From NCBI GenBank assembly GCA_035772735.1, contig JASDFA010000010.1, forward strand, positions 134,481,001 through 134,545,000: a stretch of 64,000 bases of DNA. Reading direction: 5' to 3'. Made by a program: the position numbers and the translations under genes. Shown here in pieces: positions 56,457-64,000 of this stretch; the stretch's first letter is position 1; every line of letters begins with the position of its first letter. The notes beneath the pieces are model-generated. The model had not been told where the DNA came from. It worked only from the letters and a program-made list of their open reading frames with translations, and did not search any database. The stretch comes from Datura wrightii. Taxonomy: Eukaryota > Streptophyta > Magnoliopsida > Solanales > Solanaceae.

Positions 56457-59310
56457 ACATCATGAGCATACCTCTAAACATAAGGGAAATATGGATAGAC
56501 TTAAGCTATTGAAATTAAAGTACTCAAATTATAAAAAAGAGTTGCCAAGTTTTACATTAACATGAATAGTAATCTATGAAGCCTTTAACATAATGGAGTA
56601 AATGTTTTATTGGTACAAGACAGCCGTATTAACTCTAAATCAACATCATATAAATTTGAATAAAAAACAAAGCTGAAAACAAGTCAGGCTCACCAATGGC
56701 TGAATAAAAGAAATGCTAGCGTACAACTCGATCGTCAGTATGAGTACTTGATTCTGCAACATAAAATAATGCAGTGCCCTTGGCAAAAAGGACGTGATTA
56801 CATAGAATCTTATTGTATGTGAAATGGCTGAATGAAATATAAACATAGCTGATAAAAGAAAGGACAGCCAAAATTATAAACATGGTATGAAGGAAATCAA
56901 GAATATGAAATCAGTAGGTTGACCTTTTAACAATCATATGTTTTTCATCCTCATTCATTATTTCATTGTGGGAGGTTCTTACTTTAACCAATATAAACCA
57001 CTATGTAAATACGGAGTCTAATCTCTGCTCGATTAGCTAAGCCATCTCAAACCTTGCTGGGGTATGAGACATACATATCAGAGTTTGCTAGCAAGGATCC
57101 ATATCAGCCCATACCGGGGGCATGTAGGAGTCACCTAAACCAACAAAAATGATCCAACATCCTATGTTGGCATACGTAGTGTGAAGCATGAAGCCTTCTC
57201 GGTTAATAGAATTGCTCCCCTTTCATTACATAGCATGATTTACTTAGAATCGTGTTTAAGCAACCAAGGTTATCATCATAAGTCATCGTCATATTAGAAT
57301 CATAGTTTATCATTGTCATAAACCCTTTAAATTCATATTTCATCATGTCATAATAATTATTCATAAAAATCATTAAAACTTCTCTTTTAGAGGAAAAATC
57401 ATAATTTATAAAGTCAGTGAAATTTCTTTTGTAGAGGAAAAGTCATAGTTCATAAAATCATTGAAAGTTTTCATAAGAGAATTTGTGGAACTTATAGAAA
57501 GATCAAGAAGGATCATAAACATACATAGGAATGCATGGAGTAATCAAGGATCGTCATAAAATGTATGTAGGAACTCATAGGAATTCAGGAAGGAATAATC
57601 ATAGACATATCATGCTTAACCTTAACCCTAACAATTCAAGAAGAAGGAGAATTTTATAAGCAAATCCTTAAGAGGAATCATAAATCTCCGATTTTACACG
57701 AAAATCATATCTTTCTTGCTTCCATAATTTTATACAGAAAATTATAAATTTCTAGCAATAGAGGTACTACGAAGGATGAGCAATATCATATGGAAGTATT
57801 CAATTTCATAAGAATCAATAAGATCAAGGAATAAGGTTTTCATCATAACTCTAATTCATACATGGAGGAAAATATCATAAACATGAATAACGTATTGTGG
57901 AAAATAACAATGAGATTTCCATACATAGAGATAGCTTTACATACATTTAAACGCTTCAAATGCTGAAGAAGAATTTGATCTTGGAAGGAGAAGGACCACA
58001 AGAACCTTTCTTGAACCTTGGAGATGAGTTCTCTCGGAAACCTAGGTTTTCACCATAGATTATTGTTTAGGATACATAATCAATTGTTACAGTCACTTAA
58101 ATATCATGAGAGTATGATTACCTTGATGTGAGGAGGTATGTTCTCTTTGATAAATGGTGGGTATTGCTAAAATCAAGTCTTGAACCCTAGAAGTGAGTTC
58201 TTGATTCTTGCTAGAAATAGGAAGGTGATTTTGATATTGGAATCATAAAGATATTCATGGATTTATGTTGTAAGATCTTGGAGAATACTTACCTAGTATT
58301 AGGAGAATTGAAGAAGCTCTAGGAATCAATAGGGTTGATCTAGAGGTGGAAAAATAACAAAAGAATCATTTTAGGCGGCTTTTAAAAGCCCTAAAATCCC
58401 CAAAGGATGGACCATGGTTTAGGTTAATGGACCATGGACTCTTCCATCAAATTTAGGTGAAAATTCACAGGTTCAGGTCATTTTTATGGGTCACAAGATG
58501 ATCCGTCCTTCTGTTTTATGGGCCATTGTTCTACCTATCGAAATCTGATAGTGCACCACTAAAATGCCCATACATTTTACTCTGGGTTTGAATTAACAAA
58601 CGGTTAGTGGCATTGGAAAGAAAACTAAAAAACCTATAATTTGATAAAGTCACGGGACACCTAAATCTTCATATAATGGAAGAAATGTTCTTTTGAAGTT
58701 GACCCTTATAGGAACTTATACAAAAACTCAATTGGTTGGAAGGCTCTAAACTCAACTTTATGCTAGAGGTTCCTTATGACCTTAACTCGTATCGAATGCA
58801 CTTACCACAATTAAGAATTGATATTAACACCTAGATTCAATAAAAATTCATCAAGTTCAGTTCTATCACGCTTTTTGGCCAATAATTGGCCAGGAACTAA
58901 CCGTCCTTTTGATTGACGGTTTATTCTTTGGACCGTCTAAAATGTTTAGAGACTCAACATGAAAAATTGCATCGAACGATGAGCCACCCTTTTGATTGAT
59001 GGTCTATTCTTTGGATCGTCAAAAATATTTAGACTTATCACATTTTGATCCTCAATCAATGATGGAATATGACAGCCTGTGCTTCCAATGCACGGTCCCT
59101 ACATTCACTCTTCATTTTTTATGCAGTTATTTTCGAAAACTCTTCACTTCCATAACGTCCCACTTTTGATCACTTCTTTCTTAGAAAAAGGACTTCACTC
59201 ACCATGATCATCCTTCCAAATACTTAATAGTCATCAAAAAATTTTTGTGTCGGCTTCACCTACATACATAGAACCATTCTAATCTTAGTACGATGGTACT
59301 AGGTGTTACA
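56457..59310 (-). repeat. E3 5' LTR, main part
   Basis: It is collinear with 16956-19854 of the 3' LTR, starting with the second target copy ACATC and ending AGGTGTTACA at 59310 before TCTAT. The two-copy U3 motif recurs at ~58910-59030. Confidence 0.9.
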
Positions 59311-60135
59311 TCTATTACATCTATATTTCCATATCTCTATTTGTATTTCTACATCTTTTAAGGTGTCAATGATTGTAATTGTTGTATCCATATGTGTATT
59401 TAGATCATATTCTATATTTTCATCTCTCTCTCTTTATCTCTCTATTTCTATATTTTTTGAGGTGTTAAACAACCATATTTGTTATATTCATATGTCTAAA
59501 TTTTTGGAGGTGTCAGGCGACTGTATTTATTGTATTCATATGTGCATTTAGACTGCTTCTATATTTACACCTCCCTCTTCCTCTATATTTCTATATTTTT
59601 TAAGGTGTCGGCCGACCGTATTTGCTGAATTGATATGTGTATTTAGGTTGTATCGATAAATGCAGATTGTATTAACGAATACGATATGTGTTTATGTAAA
59701 GATACAATAAAAAAATCTCTAATTGCACTTGTATGCATTTACTTTTATATCACTGGTATTCATTCATTCTACTTGTATTCATACGCGCATCCTAGGCTGT
59801 ATCGACGAATATAGTTTGTGTGTATCCAAAAATACAAACAATAAAAATAGGGACTGTATTCATTTACTCTTGTATCACTTATATTCATCCGTTCTTGTTT
59901 CACTTATATTCATACACGCATTTAGATTGTATTCATCACTCTAGTATCACTTGTATCCACTCGCTCTTATATTACTTGTATTCATTCGCTCTAATTTCAC
60001 TTGTATTCATATGCACATTTATGTTGTATCTATCTGCTCTAATTTAGATTGTATTCAGTCACTCTTGTATCTCAGATACAACCTTATATATTTGTGATGT
60101 ATCTCACATACAACCTTTAGAAATTTGTGACATAT
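59311..60135. repeat. Degenerate minisatellite, right half
   Basis: It continues the array interrupted at 16875: modules with CTCTATTTCTATATTTTTTGAG, GGTGTYARRC and TTGTATTCATATGTGCATTTAG-like blocks recur irregularly (roughly 50-135 bp). It later grades into simple CTTGTATTCATNCG-type repeats at ~59720-60060. Small frames here are composition artefacts. Confidence 0.75.
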
Positions 60136-61471
60136 TGATAATGTCCAAATTCACTCCTCTTGACGAGAGAGTGTAAACGGTCGTTGACAAAACAAATATA
60201 CCCTACAGGTGTCAGAGTCGAATCCCACAGGGAATGTGAGTTGATCACACAAGAGTTGTCCATTAAATTGAAGTAATTTTCATTAATGATTCAAAATCAA
60301 TGAAGTAAAAATTGTGTAAAATGCAATTTGTTAATTAACAGAGGAATTCTAACACAAAAATAGAGGTAAAGCACAGAAAACACCAAACGAGAAACGACTA
60401 GGGGTGTGATATTGATAGGGTTATTGAATTGGGATTGCTAAAAGCTCCTAGCATTACTCAATAGTATAAGTAGCAATAGTCAAGGTAGCATCCTAAGTTT
60501 ATAAACCAATAAGATTCATTTATAGGTCATATCTTTGTAGCAACTGAAATCTTTTGCATAAACAAAAAACACAAATATGATGCTAAGTTGTAAAGAAAAA
60601 TAGACAAAAAAGATATGGATAAATAGAAGGATGAAAGAAAGAGGAAAAAGAATACCAATGATATAAAATTACAATATGTAAGGTCTATATTAATCTCATA
60701 AAAGGCAGTGTAATAATGCATCAATAGACATTCATACCATAATAAAAAGAATCTTATTATAGAAATAGAACCAAAAATCAAGAGCCTCAGGTTTTCTCAA
60801 ACCCCAAAGTTCATTTCACAACAACCACATCAACTTAGGTAAGAATTAACTATTTCTAGCTTAGATTCTCAATGGGTATATGATAATTGTTTTTGGCTAT
60901 GTCTAGCCCAAACCCACGTGATCAACACCTAATTACCCATTAGTATTTCCTCACCCATACTTCAAATTCCTTTTTCAAGCAAAATAGAAGTAAGTAAATT
61001 CAACCCACATTTGCAATTATGAGTATTAAGATTAAAACCTAGAGGAAATACTAAAATTATACTAATAGAGTAAATCTAAGATCAAATACACAATACCCGA
61101 TTCAAATCAACCTCAATCATTCACACACCTCTAGCAAGAAATTTGCTACTTACGGAAGTAGAAAAAGACATTGCATTTAATAAAAATTCAATATCCATTC
61201 ACAACTTGAGTAGGAAAATTTCAGCAAGAGTTTGAGCTCCAATGGAGTTTCTATCTTGTAGAGGAAGAAAAAGATTGTTTCTCTCTCTACCTCTCTCTAC
61301 AATGCTAATAGAATAATGAAAATATGATATGAAAATTCTGGAATGTTCAGTTCCTTTTTGAGATGTACAAAAATAGGGTACAGATCTGCTCCTCTTTTCC
61401 TGTTCTTGACGTTTTTACCCCTTTCTAGCGAGCGTCACTTGCGATTTACCGTGGTTCGCCAGTGCTTGTCC

Positions 61472-61655
61472 GTGGGCCACCGATCTGTCACAGCTGAAGG
61501 ACAGTGAGATCATGAGAGCTTCAGTATTGGCACTGGCAGTTTGCCGGTGTTGATTCGCGGACTGTTGGTTGGTCATAACTGATGGCCAGTAAGTTCTTGA
61601 TCACTTCGGCGTTGGCACCAATAGTTCACTGGTGCTGATCCGCGGTCCACCGGTC
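61472..61655. repeat. 85-bp direct repeat (~2.2 copies) in E8 U3
   Basis: Matching points are GTGGGCCACCG (61472), GCGGACTGTTGG (61557) and GCGGTCCACCGG (61642), exactly 85 bp apart. The copies are diverged but share GGCACYRRYAGTTYRCYGGTG-type cores. Confidence 0.75.
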
Positions 61656-61871
61656 TCCATCCTTCCTCAGCACAGTAGACAATCGCAGTCAACCGACATT
61701 TCACCTGTGTCCTCTGGTGGAGTGCCGATCCTTAACTCTATTTTCCATGATTTTTGCTTAATTTCATGATTTTCCAATTCAAGTTAGGTACCTACAAATA
61801 TCAATGAAAAAGGGTATAATATCCACCTAAATTACTTGAAAACTAAGCAAAACTCATGTTTAAGAGCCTAC

Positions 61872-61894
61872 TGAGTTGGTAAATTACCAACTCA
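61872..61894. repeat. 23-bp perfect palindrome at the E8 LTR start
   Basis: TGAGTTGGTAA and TTACCAACTCA are separated by one base, 3 bp inside the LTR boundary. Confidence 0.85.
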
Positions 61895-61897
61895 TCA

Positions 61898-63765
61898 AAC
61901 CCCCAAACTTGAACCATTGCTTGTCCTCAAGTAATGCAATTCTTGTCATTCGAGCAAGTGAAATAGCATGTCCTCTATGAATGTATGCACTAAGGACCAA
62001 TGAGCCTAAGACAACCCAAAAACGCTCACCAACTCAAGGAAAAAGAGAAATGACTCCCCCCAAAACGTGAGAAAGTTTCAAGAGGTAACCACAATGAATA
62101 GGCATGATTTACATCTGCTTTCATTTTTCAAAACAAGGGCATGGTTTATCACCACAAGCATACATAGCATCTCAAATTATTAGAAATTCACATTCAAAGC
62201 TTGCCTTGAAGCTCATAACACTAATGTCCCGATCACTTCTTTGCACCAATGCAAGTATGTTCTAAAAGGAGGTGATGCCACTCGTAAGAAGAGAGAATCC
62301 CATTATTTTTATCATCAAACAATGCACACACAAGAGATTATAAAATAAGATAGTAACACTCACTTTCCCAAAGAAATTCTCCATGCACACACTCGACCCA
62401 TAGGCTTGCCCTTCGTGTGACTCGCCACTAAGGTAGGATAATTATTTAGCTCTAGTGACCAGAACCTCCCTAATGGCCCTTTTTGAACACTTTTAACATC
62501 CCATCATACTCTTTAGATCACTCCTCCTTATCTTTTATTTTTCTCCATCTTCATCTTTGTTACTCAAAAGCCACCCTTATAACTCCTATGGTTTTCACAT
62601 TTAGCCTCATTTAAGCAAGGGGTAGCACCTTTCACTATTCTCTCTCTCTTTTAATGATTCTAGGTTTCTCAACATATCATTTCATTCATTTTAATCATAA
62701 TTTGGTGCTACCTCCCATTAATGCTCATACATTTCTCCCTTTTTTGCAAAACCCAAACTTTGGTTTTTTGCCTCGTTTCCATTGATTTCCTTATCTCTCC
62801 CCATTTCTTGGGCTTCAATCCCCCTTTTTCATTCATTCATCACAAAAAGAAGCAATTAGAGAGGATGGGTGCCAAAAGATAGAATTACAAGGGGACATTG
62901 GCTTGTAATGTGGTTCCCAATAAAAAAGGGTCAAAAGCTCAACATTGGCTAGCAAAGGAAGATGTTTAGGGAGGTCATTTTGGGTGAAGGGACTAGCAAT
63001 AGAAATCCTAAAATCATGTTCTAAGTGCAACTACCTCTATGATTTCACCTTGAATCACACTTAGGAAAAGTTCTAGACAAACGTATATGCATGGGAATTG
63101 TTCAATCAACCTCACCACACAAGGCATCACACTCCAAGAAGTTCATATAGTACATTACCACAACTAGATTACGATTTTACGACCATTAAGCATGTGAATC
63201 AAAAAGCCAAACAAGGAATGTGCAATCTAAGACAACAGAGTGCTACAATTTTCATTTCTAATGCCCAATTTCTATACAACTCATTTTTCATGCCATAAAA
63301 TATTTTTGGTGGTATCCTTTAAAAACAATTTCACAAGACTCAAAGACATGACATTTTCCCTTAAGAAAGTCATCTTTCAATCTATCATTGGGAAATGTCA
63401 CCCAGTTCGGTAATAGAAAAAGAAAGGAAAAAGAAACTGCTCCTCGGGAAAGACCCGTGGTATAAATAAAACCCATGGAGTTTATTCGCTACCTACTATT
63501 TACAAAGGCGACATTCAAACTTGCACTAACACTTCAAAGGTAATATTTCATTTCAGTTCATCCATTTCGAGCCTGATAAAGGCTCAACAACCATTCAATC
63601 ACATATTAACCAGAAAGCATACGAGAGACACATCTATTCCGAGCCCGAAAAAGGCTCAACAACCATTCAATCACATATTAATCGAAAAGCACATGAGAGA
63701 CAAACTCATCCCCATTAGCTGAAAGAATATATTGCCCCCTATGTAAAAGGGAAGAGTGTTCAGTC
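61898..63765 (-). mobile_element. E8 interior, 3' non-coding part
   Basis: It begins with a polypurine tract (minus GTTTGGGGGTT, 61898-61908). No gene is supported over 1.9 kb, as expected of the long 3' untranslated region of Tat/Athila-type elements. Patches (CGACCCATAGGCTTGCCCTTCGTG near 62395) resemble E6/E7 3' regions. It is ended by E9. Confidence 0.65.
63569..63712. repeat. Two tandem 72-bp units with GAGCC/GGCTC hairpins
   Basis: GAGCCTGATAAAGGCTC at 63569 and GAGCCCGAAAAAGGCTC at 63641 start two units that share CAACAACCATTCAATCACAT. The stem is conserved while the loop changed. Confidence 0.82.
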
Positions 63766-64000
63766 TGTTTGCTACGAGTATAAAACTACACGCAAGTGCA
63801 CGTGGTTGAACAAGTAGTAAGTGGCTTTAGTAAGCAAAGTATCGATCCCACAGAGACTTGGATGAAGTGCAATCTGCTCAAGTGTACTATATATTACTTC
63901 TAAAAATGCAGACAACAGTGTAACCAAGAGTTTGATAGTTTGTTTTATAATTTTTATACTAAAGCTAAAACAATTATCTACTTTGAGTTTGAACTATGAA
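63766..64000 (-). mobile_element. E9: partial LTR of an E6/E7-related element (window-truncated)
   Basis: TGTTTGCTACGAGTATAAAAC starts a stretch matching the U5 end of E6/E7 LTRs (ACACGCAAGTGCACGTGGT; AAGTATCGATCCCACAG; AAATGCAGACAACAGTGTAAC). Orientation is as in E7. The presumed target copy is CAGTC at 63761-63765; the partner is outside the window. Confidence 0.82.

Larger units (their letters stand above)
16876..59310 (-). mobile_element. E3: large non-autonomous LTR element, host of the nest
   Basis: LTRs on the minus strand are 16876-19854 (3') and 53803-59310 (5', split by solo LTR S). An exact 5-bp duplication TCTAT flanks it at 16871-16875 and 59311-59315. The primer site (53786-53798) and polypurine tract are in place. 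The interior, once E4, E5 and their contents are removed, is ~3.6 kb (19855-22749, 37923-38343, 53492-53802) without gag or pol, so it resembles a LARD. Over the outer ~86 aligned bases the LTRs differ at about 21 positions, so it is old. Confidence 0.9.
60136..61897 (-). repeat. E8 3' LTR (1762 bp), Tat/Ogre- or Athila-like
   Basis: The minus strand runs from TGATGAGTTGGTAATTTACC (61897) to GGACATTATCA (60136). It is preceded on that strand by a GGGGGTTTGATGAG polypurine-type junction. TCGAATCCCACAGGGA near 60213 resembles the U5-end block GTATCGATCCCACAGGGA of E6/E7. It has a GC-rich U3 repeat at 61472-61655. The 5' LTR and coding part are outside the window. Confidence 0.8.

Noticed and set aside
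60527..60781. Hydrophobic 84-codon minus frame in the E8 LTR
   Set aside because: AT-rich LTR sequence, rich in Phe/Leu/Ser by composition, with no counterpart elsewhere in the window.

Overview
The window is eukaryotic plant repeat DNA. It looks like a dicot, and Solanaceae is my best guess from the flavour of the retroelements, though no single-copy host gene is present to confirm it. I find no intact host protein-coding gene, rRNA, tRNA or CRISPR array. Almost every base belongs to LTR retrotransposons, most of them nested inside one another. I label them E1 to E9, plus a solo LTR called S.

Left part (1-15706): two Ty3/gypsy chromovirus-like elements on the minus strand. E1 (1-7592) has 2.3-kb LTRs and decayed gag-pol, and sits inside the 3' LTR of its relative E2 (7593-15706). 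A short strip of older sequence follows (15707-16875): a 243-bp foldback, opposed GA- and CT-rich tracts, and a degenerate TATTCATATGTGCATTTAG-type minisatellite.

Middle part (16871-59315): one nest. E3 (16876-59310) is a large non-autonomous LTR element with ~3-kb LTRs, ~3.6 kb of interior and no recognisable gag-pol. It is flanked by an exact TCTAT duplication. Three insertions split it: E4 (22750-37917, minus, target site ATCAA), E5 (38344-53491, plus, target site TGTAA/TGCGA) and solo LTR S (53888-56456, plus, target site CCATC/ACATC). E4 is itself split by E7 (23531-29233, minus, target site GCCCT), and E5 by E6 (39734-45557, plus, target site TTCAT). E4 and E5 are gypsy elements carrying gag, protease, RT, RNase H and integrase relics. 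E6 and E7 are two copies of one small non-autonomous family. They have a tRNA-Asp-type primer site and encode one ~315-residue protein with two N-terminal zinc knuckles, a coiled coil and no polymerase.

Right part (59311-64000): the minisatellite resumes. It is followed by the 3' LTR and 3' non-coding interior of E8 (minus, Tat/Ogre- or Athila-like), then by the first 235 bp of the LTR of E9, a distant relative of E6/E7 that runs off the window.

The most interesting signals are regulatory or structural. (1) The E6/E7 family has an unfamiliar zinc-knuckle protein followed by two adjacent hairpins. (2) A palindromic promoter module (CAACGTGTCACGGAG with its inverted copy) lies 18-35 bp upstream of the TATA box in LTRs of otherwise unrelated families, and is amplified as a 33-bp tandem array in E7. 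(3) Stop codons in E5 arise almost purely as C-to-T changes at CAG and CGA codons. (4) A 25-bp inverted templated duplication sits inside E4 pol. LTR divergence in short hand-aligned stretches follows nesting order (E3 > E5 and E4 > E6 and E7). All divergence figures here are hand counts over short windows.
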